This document shows positions 43,355 to 54,440 of a stretch of 64,000 nucleotides of DNA, piece after piece. A program made the position numbers and the translations under genes. The DNA lies in NCBI RefSeq assembly GCF_019059575.1, contig NW_024881673.1:682001-746000 (forward strand). Reading direction: 5' to 3'. Numbering within the stretch: the first letter of the stretch is position 1; each line of letters starts with the position of its first letter. The notes beneath the pieces were generated by a model, which had not been told where the DNA came from, made no database searches, and saw nothing but the letters and a program-made list of their open reading frames with translations. The stretch comes from Amphibalanus amphitrite. Its lineage: Eukaryota; Arthropoda; Thecostraca; Balanomorpha; Balanidae.

Positions 43355-43368
43355 GTTGCCATAGTGAC
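43355..43368. promoter_or_regulatory. Third X-box-like site
   Basis: GTTGCCATAGTGAC fits a degenerate X-box (GTTGCC, two bases, AGTGAC). It lies 354 bp from the pair at 42974-43001. Confidence 0.35.
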
Positions 43369-43472
43369 CGCTCGTCCAAGTAGGAAGGTACTTTTTGTTA
43401 CAAAAAAGCAAGACTTCTATTTCGTCATGACAGAGGGTAAGCTATCTACATAGGCGTGGGGGTATCGGTAAC

Positions 43473-44244
43473 CAGAGCTGGGCGCGTTCCTCGATTTTCG
43501 GTAGTGCGTTAGCGTTCCTGCGTTCCTCCGGCCGCGGTTAGTGCGTTCCTGGAATAGCGTTCCTCAAATTTTTTCGCTCGGTGCGTTAGCGTTCCTGCGT
43601 TCCTGCGTTCCTCCCTCAAAAATACCGCCGAACCACGCGGCGCGGGCCCAACCAAACACGGGGCGAATCGATCACAGAATGCCCAGAATGGCGACGTGGG
43701 GCAGAAAAGCAACTCGACATCTCTTTTCCGAATCGAATATCTGAAATACGTTTTACCAATATCATCCGTAGGGTTTTCAACAAAAATACGACCTGCTTAA
43801 AATTAATAGTTAAGTTAAAAGATGTATCTTAGTAAAAGTTATCATATTTACTTTACACATTTAATGCCTGAAACTGAATCGAATAGTAAACATCACCACT
43901 AAAAATATTTACACATTTAATGCCTGAAACCGAATCGAATAGTAAACATCACCACTAAATCTAAGCAAGCCTTCCTCGATTCGACCGACAAGTGGCGCCT
44001 CTACCGGCAAACACACGTACTCGAGATTCAAACATTTGACACAGAGTTCATTGGCAGCAATATAATTTTTCGGGTGGTTCCGCAAGAACGCAGGAACGCT
44101 TCAAAATTTCGGGTGGTGCGTTCCTCTTACTTGCGTTCCTTTGAAAAACTTTGCGTTCCTGCGTTCTTGCGTTCCTAAAAAGGGCGGTGCGTACGTACGG
44201 AAGAACGCAGGAACGCACTAAAGGAACGCACTTGCCCAGCTCTG
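43473..44244. mobile_element. hAT-like element (772 bp), TSD TCGGTAAC
   Basis: Ends are CAGAGCTGGGC and GCCCAGCTCTG, flanked by TCGGTAAC (43465-43472 and 44245-44252). The subterminal regions are made of repeated GCGTTCCT motifs, as often found in hAT transposase-binding regions. No transposase is encoded. A direct repeat of about 60 bp (ACATTTAATGCCTGAAAC) lies at 43857-43955. It sits 12 bp inside the left end of the 5.1-kb element. Confidence 0.92.
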
Positions 44245-44379
44245 TCGGTAACCCTGGCGTCACCGGTAGTGTTTTCGTTCAAGGCTAAGGTTTCCTGTAT
44301 TAGGCTGCCGTGCCAAGCCGAAGCATGCTGTGACGTCACTGGGTAAGAGAAGATAACGTACCACGCTATCGACTATCGA

Positions 44380-44550
44380 CTGAGACTCAGATAGACTCAG
44401 ACCGACTCAAACTACTCAGACCGAATCAACCGACTCAAATCGATTCCGATCGACTCAGACAGACTTAGAACGACTCAAACCGACTCAGGTAGACTCAAAC
44501 TGACTCGACCGACTCAAATCGATTCAGATCGACTCAGACCGACTCAGATA
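44380..44550. repeat. Decamer GACTCARAYN satellite, left block
   Basis: Tandem 10-bp units such as GACTCAGATA, GACTCAGACC and GACTCAAACC. This is the same array that continues at 46986 beyond the nested element. Confidence 0.9.
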
Positions 44551-44703
44551 GACTCAGACAAGGGCGCACACAAGGGGGGGGCACACGGGCCCGTGCCCCC
44601 CCCATTCGAGTTGGGGGGGGCCCAACTCGAAGGAAGGGGCCCATTTGAGGCGGCCGAAGGCCGCCTCAAATGGGCCTCTAACTAATCCTTAGACCACCGA
44701 AGA

Positions 44704-45560
44704 CCGTGTACAAAGGGCCCTCAAATGGCCTTAAAGGGCCCTCAAATGGCCTTAAAGGGCCCTCAGATGGTCTCAAAAGGCCCTCAGATGGCCTCGAAGG
44801 GCCCTCAGATAGCGTCATAGGACCCTCATCTGGTGTCAAAGGGCCCTCAGATGGCCTTAAGGAACCCTCAGATGACCTCAAAGGACTCTCAGATGGCCTT
44901 AAAGGGCCCTCAGATAGCCTCAAAGGGCCCTCAGCTAACGTCAAACGGACGTCAGAAGGCCTTAAAGGGTGTCAAAGGTCCCTGAGCTGGCGTCAGAGGG
45001 CCATGCCCTTGCGTCGAACGGCTCTCCGAAGACTCTAAAGAGTCCTTTGCTGGTGACAGAGGGCCCCCAGCTGGTGCCAGATGGCCCCCAGCTGGCGCCA
45101 AATGGCCATCAGAAGATCTCAAACGGTCCTCAGCTGGCGTCAAGCGGCCCTCAAAAAGCCTCAAGGGGCCCTTAGAAAACCCCAAGGGGCCCTTAGAAGA
45201 CCTCAAGGGCCCTCAGAAGGCCTTAAATAGCGTCAAAGGGCCTTGAGCTAGCGTCAGAGGGCTCCCCAGCTAATGCCAGAGGGCCCTGAGCTAGCGTCAA
45301 ACTTAAAGTGCCCTTAGCTGGTGTCAGAGGGCCCCAGTTGGTGTCAGAGGGTCATCCATTGGCGTCTAATGGCCATCAGAAGGCCCAAAAACACGATCCT
45401 CAGCTGGCGTCCAACGGTCCTCAGCTGACGTCAAGAGGCCCTCAAAAGGCCTCAAAGGCCCCTCGACTGCTCAAAGGGCCCTTAGAAGGCCTCAATGGGA
45501 ACTCAAGAGACGTTAAACAGCCCTCAAAAGGCTTGAAAGGGCCCCCTGCTGATGGCAAAG
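44704..45560. repeat. 21-bp minisatellite encoding a heptapeptide
   Basis: The unit AAAGGGCCCTCAGATGGCCTC is 21 bp. It is exact near 44714-44800 and degrades to the right. All units keep the frame: KGPSDGL on the plus strand and LRPSEGP on the minus strand. About 40 units fit the interval. No start or stop context suggests a real gene. Confidence 0.88.
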
Positions 45561-45649
45561 GGCTCGCACCTGAGTCAATAAGAGCCTTGTCAAAAAACGG
45601 ACCTGAGAAACCTTGCCGGCCCTTCTGCGGGACTCCTACACTTACCTGA

Positions 45650-46480
45650 GTGGCCCCCGTTTACTGAGGGGCCCTGGTTATTGATGGGGTTCCTCGTTAC
45701 TTAACGCCTGGTTACCAGAGGGGCCCATGGTTACCTGGTGGGCCCCTGATCAACTGAAAACCCCTGGTCATCTGAAACGCCCCTGATTACCTAAAGGGCC
45801 CCTAATCACTTGGATTCAGTGACATAGCAAGGGAGCGAGGGGGTACGTGCCCGTTCTCGGGTTTAGGGTTCCTTCAAAACCGAGGGGCCCTGCGGCGCCA
45901 GTTGGTAGCAGAGGGTTCGCGCTGGCCGCACTTCAACTCGGAAGGACACCACAGGGCTTGTGGGGGCACGTTATTGGCTCCTATGTAGCCACAATTATCT
46001 TCATAAAGGCCCAATGCCGGTTTCTGAGAGACCTCGCCGGCCGCTCAGGGCCCTAGTAACGGCCAACGAGGGATTGGCTGCTATGGCTCCACATCCGTCT
46101 GTGATAGACACACGGTCCACACCAGTGTTTCTAAAGGCACCCACAACGGCAACTGCGAGGCCCCTCGCCCCACCTCCAAGGGACCCCCACCAGCGCATCT
46201 TAAGGGCCCACATCGGCGGCTCTGAGAGTCCCCACACCGACGCCTCTGAGGGCCACGTACCAGTGACTCTGAGGGCCTCTTACCAGCCTCCGAGTGTCCT
46301 TGGCAGCCTATGACGGGCCACTTTCCACTTGCAGGCCATTTTGCAGGGCCACACACATGCCAATGATGGCCCCACCAGTGTCTCTAAGCCCTAAGACCCC
46401 GCAACGGCGCCTGTGAGGACCCAACACCAGCGCATCTGACGGCCTTTCACTGGCACCTCTGAGCGCGCCACACACCGGTG
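45650..46480. repeat. Second degenerate minisatellite region
   Basis: Repeated but loosely spaced phrases: GAGGGGCCC..GGTTACC at 45650-45800, and CACCAGCGCATCTGA / CACACCGGTGACTCTGAGG at 46125-46495. The unit length is irregular, about 25-40 bp. It probably derives from the same element as the 21-bp array. Confidence 0.55.
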
Positions 46481-46985
46481 ACTCTGAGGAGCTCGCTCGC
46501 TTCGCTCGCTCGTAAAATACCATGTAAATTAGGCATTAGTGTACATTAGGCACACTCCTCGGGCATAAATGATACTTTTGCTTGCCGATTTTCCACATTT
46601 TCTCATGCAAAGACCGTTTTAAAGAGACCCGTCTGCCAGTGAGACTGGACCCACCGTGCCTTCCTCCTCCCATCGAAAGGTCCTGGATACATCCTTGCCT
46701 GAGCTGACCCCGGGCCACCGGGTGACTCGCGGGCCCGGGGTCCGCGAAAAAAAAACATGTTAAAAAAACATGCTAGCGTAAAAATATATATGTTTTGAAA
46801 ATTAAGCTGGTACCGAAATAATTGTTTTACCTACCATGCATTGACAAACCAATTGCTCAAGCTTCAAACCAACCGAAATATAGCCCCGTGGGCCGTATTT
46901 TTTTTTGGGGGGGGGGCCCTTCGGCATGGGGGCCCAGTTCGAAGGTCGTGCCCCCCCCCATTCAAAAATCCTGTGTGCGCGCCTG

Positions 46986-47700
46986 GACTCAGAACAACTC
47001 AAACTGACTCAGACCGAATCAACCGACTCAAATCGATTCCGATCGACTCAGACAGACTCAGTCTCAGAACGACTCAAACCGACTCAAGCAGACTCAAACT
47101 GACTCGACCGACTCAAACCGATTCAGATCGACTCAGACCGACTCAGATAGACTCAGAGCGACTCAAACTGACTCAGACCGAATCAACCGACTCAAATCGA
47201 TTCCGATCGACTCAGACAGACTTAGAACGACTCAAACCGACTCAAGCAGACTCTAACTGACTCGACCGACTCATACCGATTCAGATAGACTCAGACCGAC
47301 TCAGATAGACTCAGAACGACTCAAACTGACTCAGACCGAATCAACCGACTCAAATCGATTCCGATCGACTCAGACAGACTCAGAACGACTCAAACCGACT
47401 CAGGTAGACTCAAACTGACTCGACCGACTCAAATCGATTCAGATCGACTCAGACCGACTAAGATAGACTCAGAACAACTAAAACTGACTCAGAACGAATC
47501 AACCGACTCAAATCGATTCCGATCGACTCAAACAGACTCGGAACGACTCAGACAGCCTCAGGCAGACTCAAACAGACTCAAACTGACTCGACCGACTCAA
47601 ACCAATTCAGATCGACTCAGACCGACTCATCTAGACCAGAACGACTCAAACTGACAGACCGACTCAACCGACTCAAACCGATTTAGACAGACTCAGACAG
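46986..47700. repeat. Decamer satellite, forward arm
   Basis: Tandem 10-bp units GACTCARAYN (GACTCAGACC, GACTCAAACC, GATTCAGATC, GATTCCGATC). A higher-order period of about 180 bp is visible, since the block GACCGAATCAACCGACTCAA recurs near 47013, 47179, 47334 and 47489. Confidence 0.93.
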
Positions 47701-47714
47701 ACCCATCGGTTTGA

Positions 47715-48460
47715 CCTGAATCATCAGACCTGAATCGGTTTGAGTCAGTCGAGGCTGTTTGAGTGTGCCTGAGTCGGTTTGAATCTGCCTGTTCTGAGTC
47801 GTTCTGAGTCTGTCTGAGTCGATCGGAATCGAATTGAGTTGGTTGAGTCGGTCTGAGTCAGTTCGAGTCGTTTTGAGTCTATCTGAGTCGGTCTGAGTCG
47901 ATCTGAATCGGTCTGGGTCTGCCTGAGTCGGTTTGAGTATGCCTGAGTTGGTTTGAGTCTGCCTGAGTCTGTCTGAGTCGTTCTGAGTCTGTGTGAGTCG
48001 TTCTGAGTCTGTCTGAGTCGATCGGAACGATTTGAGTCGGTTGAGTTGTTCTGAGCCAGTTTGAGTCGTTCAGAGTCTATTTGAGTCGGTCTAAGTCTAT
48101 CTGAATCGGCCTGAGTCTGCCTGAGCCTGTCTGAGTCGTTCTGAGTCTGTCTGAGTCGATCGGAATCGATTTGAGTCAATCAGATGCGATTTGAGTCGGT
48201 TGAGTCGGTCTGAGTTAGTTTGAGTCGGTCTGAGTCGATCTGAATCGGTTTGAGTCGGTTGAGTCAGCCTAAGTCGGTTTGAGTCTGCCTTAGTCGTTCA
48301 GAGTCTGTCGGAGTCAATCGGAATCGATTTGAGTCGGTTGAGCCGGTCTGAGTCAGTTTGAGTCGTTCTGAGTCTGACTGAGTCGATCGGAATCGGTTTG
48401 AGTCGGTCGAGTCAATTTGAGTCTGTCTGAGTCGGTCTGAGTCTATCTGAGTCTCAGTCG
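47715..48460. repeat. Decamer satellite, reverse arm
   Basis: The same decamer in reverse complement (NRTYTGAGTC: GGTCTGAGTC, GTTTGAGTCG). Together with 46986-47700 it forms an imperfect inverted pair around about 47710. The minus strand therefore reads as TDSDRLRQTQ-type repeats in an open frame, which is a by-product of the 30-bp coding period. Confidence 0.93.
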
Positions 48461-48611
48461 ATACTGATGGCGTGGTACGTTATCTTCTCTTACCCAGTGA
48501 CGTCACAGCATGCTTCGGCTTGGCACGGCAGGCTAATACAAGAAACCTTAGCCTTGAACGAAAACACTACCGGTGACGCCAGGCGGCCAGGGTTACCGAT
48601 ACCGGCGTGGG

Positions 48612-48988
48612 AACCCGCGCAGTGGGAGGGGGCAGTTGGGCAGCTTGCCCCACAATTCTGGGGGCGTGTGGGCGGTGCCGCGGTGCCCCCACAACTTTGA
48701 GACTGAATATCGCACTTTGTATGCAAATGTTTTCTTTTTTTGTTGAAAGGGTAAAAGGATGAGAAATAAGTGGCCAAAAAACGATGAGAAAACTAGATTT
48801 CGGGGTACCCTAGGTTGACCTCTATTATAGGGTGCACCACCCCCCCCCCCCCCCCAGTCTGAAAGTAGTTCACACGCCCTGGCTATCCAAATGATTCGTA
48901 TAGCCCACGCCCCGTGGGCCGTAGGGCTATCGCCGGACAATGCTTCATTGCCACCCGTAGGGGGGGGGGGGGCTGTTTCGCCCCTGAA
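48612..48988. other. Unassigned spacer with G- and C-runs
   Basis: No gene. It has a long C-run at 48841-48856 and a G-run at 48961-48972, perhaps from degraded superfamily ends; no flanking duplication was seen. Confidence 0.4.
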
Positions 48989-49793
48989 CCCTCGCCGGTC
49001 CTATAGGTCCGGCGAGTGTTGGTTTTCTACATTTTCGCCCGCCGAAGGGCCGGTGTTATGCCTACCTATTCGCCTGCCGCCGGTGTTACGACCTCCCTCG
49101 CCGTTTCGACCCTGATAGGCTGATGGAGCTAGAGCGCCGCGGAGAGAACGAGCGTTTGTGCCGTTACGAGGCACATCGACTGGAAGGTCTCAGGTGAGCC
49201 GGTGACCTCTGAGGTCAGGTCAAGTGACCCGGGCACGGGTTCAGTTTTTTCATTAATATTTTCGAAAAAAACGGTCGCAGAACCGCGATTTTGGCATCAT
49301 CGTCCTCGCATCGCTCAGGCGAGTCGAATCGTATACTTTTTGTTCGGGTAAGGTTAATTTAAGGTGCTCACCTCGGGTCAAGGTCAGGTCAGCGCCCCAT
49401 TGAGTCCATTGGTGGTTTTCCCGGCTCGCTAGGTCCATTTGACCGAGAGTTATTTACGAAAAACCCTTATGACCCAAGTGACGCCATAAATAATAAAAAT
49501 GTGGGGGGGGGGGGGCGGCACCCAACACCTAATAGTTTTTTTTTTTGCCGAAAACGGGGCGATAGAGAGCTGAATCTTGTGTTACGTGACCTTTGATCCA
49601 AGCCGCATTTTGTGACACCAACTGCATTTTCGCGTCACATCAGATCACGTCATAATTGAACCTCTGCACGATCGTCAGATGTCGCAACTTCACAACGCTC
49701 TCAGTGCCAGAGGAGCTTTCACAGGGGGATGGAACTTACAAGACCTATGCAGTATCCTCCAGAGGTCTCAAATCTTGTATATCGGATCTTTTT
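48989..49793. mobile_element. Decayed, rearranged TTAA-A sequence
   Basis: 48989-49490 follows TTAA-A in forward order (CCCTCGCCGG, TTGGTTTTCTACAT, GAGCTAGAGCGCCGCGG, TTCGGG..GGTCAAGGTCAGG). From about 49500 the sequence is the reverse complement of the TTAA-A right end (G-run, CGGCACCC, GATAGAGAGCTGAA). It is therefore an inverted, partly deleted copy. Confidence 0.75.
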
Positions 49794-50445
49794 TTAACAC
49801 TCGCACCGACGGGGGTCTGCGCCAACTTCGTAACGACGGGGGGGGGGCGGATGACCTCCCCCCACCTGAGATCTCGAGAACGAAGCAAGATAGCGACAAG
49901 CGGTAAACGGCATCGGATACGGACGGACAAGGTCTACAATTTTTACGAAGGTCATTTTTAGGTCAGGTCAAAGATGACGTTACAAGGGTCAAAAAAAGTC
50001 AAAATGGCGGCGCAAGATATGGAGAGTTTTTCTCGAATAACTTTCGAATTAGTCCAGATAGGAACAAACTAAGGGCATCATCGTGATCCTTTCGTCAATC
50101 CGCATCGAATGATATATATGTTGACCTCAAAAGGTCAAGGTCAAAGGTTGACCTCAGGTCACGTGACCTCGAGGTCATCATGTATATTATTCGATGCGTC
50201 TTGACGAGCTGAACACAATGAGACCATCCGCACGGCTGTATCTTGTTCCTGTACGGAGTTATTGGCAAAAAACCGCTGGTGACCTTTGACGACGTCACAT
50301 GACCTTACAGCTCTGCCCAACAGCAAAACTGACCTCAAGGTAGTGAAGGTTGATCGTATATGAAGTCGTGCATGGTATATGGGGCCATTCAGACCCATTT
50401 TAGTGGTAAAAACAGGGAGTTGATTTTTCCCCCATTTACTTATAA

Positions 50446-52272
50446 CCCGCGAGTTGCTGGGGGGGGGGGGGGCGTTAAACGCCCCCACTTTTTTCGCCGG
50501 GCCATAGCATAAAAACGGCGCGCCGCAGGCGCGCCAAATTTTAGGTACCTGTAGGGAATAGATTGAAGTTTATTGTGACAAAGTTTCAAAAAATCGGTCG
50601 GAAATTTTTGAGATCGAGGTTTTAGTGACGTCATGATTTCTGAGTTTTTGACCAAAAACGGCATATGTTCAAAAAATCATATAAAATCACAGAATAGACA
50701 TACAGACATGCCGTAAACGCCATTAGATTGGCAATACCATGAGCCATCAAATGACTTATCTTCGATTGTTGATTATCGTTCCGCATTTTCCAAAATCTTG
50801 AACTGAACCTTGGCAATTTCTCGTGAGTACTCTACGACCATGATACATGCATTTCTTAAATTGAACTTTTTTAGCCAAACACGTACACATATGATAAAAT
50901 GAATGTCACCATCGTGTTCTACGCCCCAAATTACCCATAAAACATGTGTCACAGGCTGCGAATATCAGTTTTGATTTTCGGGGATATGTGCCTACCCGGT
51001 CGACCTGACCTTGACCCTGACCTATGCTTAACCCTCGCCCGCACATGCCATTTTCCCATCCTAGAACGCACATGGGGGGGGGGGTGGTTGCCACCCCCCC
51101 TGCGCCATTTCGTTCCTGTTGGAGATAGAGCTTAGCGGTAAAGACCAAAAAGATTCTTTGGGAAGAGACGAATCCAATGATACCCAGTTTTACCTTCTCA
51201 GGTCACTCATTGACCTTCCAGGTCAGGTCAAACTAAAAAATGTTGCTGTTTTGGGTCACCGTTGGATATCAAGTGCGCTGCTTGTCATATACCGATTACG
51301 ATGCCGTTTTCTGGTGCCAGGCCAGCTATAACCTCTTTGTCACACTACCCGACCAGGTTTTTGCTGCTGAGGTCATTTCAGGTCAAGTTAGGTCAAGGTC
51401 AATTATATGTGTTTGTATGTCTGTGTGTGTCTCTGTGTATACTGATGTGTGCACCGATTGTTTATGTGTCCATATTACATGAAATCATGATCTGAGAAGC
51501 TTTTACCAAAAATGCAGTCAAAAAACTTCACAAAAAGTAAATTCCGCTAGCCTAAAACGCAATTATCTTAGATGACCTAGGTTGACCTTGACCTTGACCT
51601 TGACATCTGTACATCGTCGAACAACATGTTCCATGATAGGTGGGAGGTAAGACTGGCAAGAAAGGCCGAAATCAAGGTGTCAAAAGCTCACAAGGCTCAT
51701 AGCCAACGCAAGATGTTGAGAATTGGCCATTTGGGCCATGACATGACCTGAAAAACAAGGTCATATCTCCGAAACCAAAAACCACAGAAACTTGAAATTT
51801 TCAGTGGACATCAAGAAAGGATAGAGGAGAAGCTATACGAAAAATCAGCTTTCTAGCTCTAAAAATGTTGAGTGCAGAGCAGAAAGACTACCTGGAGGGG
51901 GGGGGGGGGGTGGCAACCACCCCCCCCATGTGCGGGCGAGGGTTAACTGACCCCTACATGGAGCTGACACCTTTTAGGCCTTATATGATGCATTGTGTTT
52001 TGACAGAGTTTATGACGAGAGGCGCCCATTGCGAAGTCCTGAAGTCCATGCTACTGAAAGCCCGATTTCAGGTGTTTGACCTGACCTTGACCCGACCTGT
52101 GACCTCAAAATTCAACTTTAAAGTACTCATCTGAAGCGTCTCGTCGCGTTCTTTCGTTTGCCGCCTCGTGCGTTTCGCTGCGCCTATTGGTTCTCGAGTT
52201 ATCGGCTGGGGGCGTTTAACGCCCCCCCTCCCAGCAAACGGTGGGTGGCGAAATACCCCAGCAACTGCCGGG
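50446..52272 (+). mobile_element. TTAA-E element in an ATAA target, split by TTAA-F
   Basis: Ends CCCGCGAGTTGCTGGGG and CCCAGCAACTGCCGGG are as in the reference copy. Both flanks are ATAA (50442-50445 and 52273-52276). The other D copies read ACTTATAATGG at this place, so the target really was ATAA and the 4-bp duplication is exact. E-derived parts are 50446-51026 and 51947-52272. Confidence 0.93.
51031..51942 (+). mobile_element. TTAA-F element (912 bp)
   Basis: TTAA flanks are 51027-51030 and 51943-51946. The left end CCCTCGCCCGCACATG is repeated inward as AACGCACATGGGG. The right end is CATGTGCGGGCGAGGG. Hairpin cores are GGTTGCC and GGCAACC. It has few AGGTCA sites compared with C or D, near 51200-51250, 51370-51410 and 51580-51600. 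Confidence 0.93.
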
Positions 52273-52640
52273 ATAATGGGGAGGTCGCGAAATTGACCTG
52301 ACCTTAGGTCACCAATATCAAAATTCCGAGACATAAAAATTGTAGCTACTAATGACCTTATAACATCCTGCGACATTCAAAGGCCTCCGACATCTACTGT
52401 AGCTCTGGTACGGTGACAAAGTTGCAAAAAAGTGACTTGAGGTTGGGCCATTTAAAGTGATCTGGTGACCTGACCTTAAAAGTTAGGAGGTTCAAACTTG
52501 CACACCATGTGTAAAATTAATGAGAGAATAGTCGTACCAAATTTCGCTGCGCAACGCGCTGCGGTTTTCCCGCTATTTGCGAAAAAACCTCAGGGAGGCG
52601 GATATCCGCCCCCCGTCGGTGCGCGTGTTAAGGTGATTAA

Positions 52641-53244
52641 AACCCACGAGCCGCTGGGCGGGGGGCATAAAGTTGCCCCCCACCCTTTACGTTTTGTGAA
52701 ATATCTCCGAAACCTGATGAGCTACGAACGTGAAACTTGGCATAGCTTCAAATGAATACCTAGGCAATGTTTGAGGAAAGTTTGGTGGTTGTAGCACCTA
52801 AGATGACGTCACAGTGACGTCATAAAGTTTTGTCGTTTTCCGATATGGACCGTTTCTGATGACGCTGAGCATGAAACTCAACTGTAAATGAACTAGACAG
52901 CACCTGCTGTCATCCTAAAACATCTAACTACACTTCCATCTAGTTTCTGACCAATAATCGACCCTTTATATTCGGTCTCATATATCTGATGTATCGTGAG
53001 GAATGTGAGAGTCGCAAATCTATAATTCCACTTATGACGTCACTGTGACGTCATTCCGAATGGGATCGACACCAAGTTTGGACACCACCTCGGCTAGGTA
53101 TTCAGGAAGATGTGTGCAAAGTTTCGCTTCTCTATCTCTTCGCGTTGCGACGATATTGTCGCAGAAGTAAAGGGGGGCAACTATATGCCCCCCCCCCAGC
53201 GGCCGGCGCGCGGCGGGTGGCGCGGAGGCCCAGCGGCCGCCGGG
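52641..53244 (+). mobile_element. TTAA-N element (604 bp)
   Basis: The left end is AACCCACGAGCCGCTGGG. The right end is doubled (CCAGCGGCCGGCGCG, then CCCAGCGGCCGCCGGG). Hairpin cores are GCATAAAGTTGC and GCAACTATATGC. The flanks share 13 bp, TTAAGGTGATTAA, on both sides (52628-52640 and 53245-53257). It has TGACGTCA pairs near 52803 and 53035 and few AGGTCA sites. Confidence 0.85.
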
Positions 53245-53257
53245 TTAAGGTGATTAA

Positions 53258-54436
53258 CCCGCGCCCTGCTGGGGGGGTGTTTGAACACCCCCCCTTGTGG
53301 TTTTTCGCGAATATCTCAAAAACGGCGGCGCGGAGCGCCGCCGTTTTTGGTACACCTTATCATACATCAATTCTACACATTTTGTAAAAATTTCAGACCA
53401 AGGTCATTCAAGGTCAGGTCACCAGGTCACTTGAAGTGACCTCACCTCATAAAAAGTTTCAATGTCTGTCATAGCTACACCGAGTGACCGATCGCTTTGA
53501 AACTTTCAGCGATTGCTAAGAGCAATAGCATGTACAAAATGTATATCTCAGAATTTTGATATCGATGACCTAAGGTCAGGTCAATTTTGCGACCTCCCCA
53601 TTATAAGTCAATGGGAGAAAATTGAAATGCGCCTCCTTTGGACGAAAGACATTATAAACACTCCCAAACACTGAATTACAAGTGGTTTAGACACACTGAA
53701 CATGAAAATGGTGTCCGTGACCCCTGTTTATGCCCTGAGGTCATCTTAGGTCACGAATGGTATCTAACAGTTTTTCGCAAATAGCTTTTGATAGAGACAT
53801 GCTAGAGCGATGAAAACGCCTTAGATGTGTTCAGCTCGACGATACGGATCGACTGATATGCAACATGACCCTTTCCGGTCAGGTCATGACCTTGACCTGA
53901 GGTCAAATTTTCAAGTTGACCTTTCAAGGTCAAGTTATAGTTCATTCGATGCGTCTTGACGAGAGGAACACGATGCCGGTAAAAGTAAGCTCGTACAATG
54001 CTTGGGTCAAAAGTTATTGCAGAAAAACTGTTTCCGAAAAAATCGTCTATTTTGCAGTTTTTGCCCCCTGCAGGCAAAACCGTTGACGTTAGGTCAAATC
54101 TGAGAGAATTACTCAGAAAGGGCGTTAATAGGGCTATCGAATGCGCTTTTCCGCGGCGCTGTAGCTCTATTGGTTCCCGAGTTATGCGTTGGCTTCTTGG
54201 AAATTTTCGACATTCGACCTGGAAATCGGCGAAATTTTGCCTTCAATGACCTCTGGTGACCTGACCTTTGACCTGACCAAAAAATTGACCGAAGTGATTT
54301 CCTCATTATTTTTGACGCTCTTTCGAACGCCGCCTTCCGCGTATCGCTACGTGGCCCAGGAGCCGAGTTAGAAGGGGGGGTGTTCAAACACCCCCCAGCA
54401 GGGCGTGGAAATCCAGGACCCCCAGCCGGGCGCGGG
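53258..54436 (+). mobile_element. TTAA-C element (1179 bp)
   Basis: TTAA flanks are 53254-53257 and 54437-54440. It is nearly identical to the copies at 17183 and 32837. Ends are CCCGCGCCCTGCTGGGG and the doubled CCCAGCAGGGCGTGG / CCCCCAGCCGGGCGCGGG. Confidence 0.95.
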
Positions 54437-54440
54437 TTAA

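Larger units (their letters stand above)
42566..43452. other. Unique region with G/C stretches and X-box-like motifs
   Basis: 42655-42760 has several G-runs and C-runs around GCATACTCC and GGCATATGACC, without clear element ends. 42835-43107 has a 90-codon open frame with no recognised domain. 43190-43340 is AT-rich. The X-box-like sites are listed separately. Confidence 0.4.
44559..46985. mobile_element. 2.4-kb nested element in the decamer array
   Basis: Ends are CAAGGGCGCACACAAGG and, reverse-complemented on the right, CAGGCGCGCACACAGG. GACTCAGA lies on each side (44551-44558 and 46986-46993), but this word is part of the surrounding satellite, so it is weaker evidence than usual. G-runs and C-runs with GGGCCCGTG lie just inside both ends. 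The interior is minisatellite. Confidence 0.65.
43461..48603. mobile_element. 5.1-kb element with 8-bp TSD and satellite interior
   Basis: Ends are GGTATCGGTAACCCTGG (once the nested hAT-like element is removed) and, on the right, CCAGGGTTACCGATACC. Both flanks are GGCGTGGG (43453-43460 and 48604-48611). The inverted repeats extend inward for well over 100 bp, including CCGGTAGTGTTTTCGTTCAA and GTGACGTCACTGGGTAAGAG. Between them lie decamer satellite arrays in opposite orientations and a 2.4-kb nested element. No transposase was recognised. The 8-bp duplication is compatible with several superfamilies. Confidence 0.85.
49798..52627 (+). mobile_element. TTAA-D element, copy 4, split by TTAA-E
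   Basis: TTAA flanks are 49794-49797 and 52628-52631. D-derived parts are 49798-50441 and 52277-52627, matching copies 1-3. The left TIR is mutated (CACTCGCACCGACGGGG). The insertion lies inside the conserved ACTTATAATGGGG module. Confidence 0.92.

Noticed and set aside
44704-45560. Repetitive structural protein gene
   Set aside because: Both strands are open, there are no splice or start signals, and it is located inside a transposon-like element.
47745-48179. Long minus-strand TDSDRLRQTQ-type ORF
   Set aside because: It is an open frame created by the 10-bp satellite (30 bp equals ten codons), with no gene signals.
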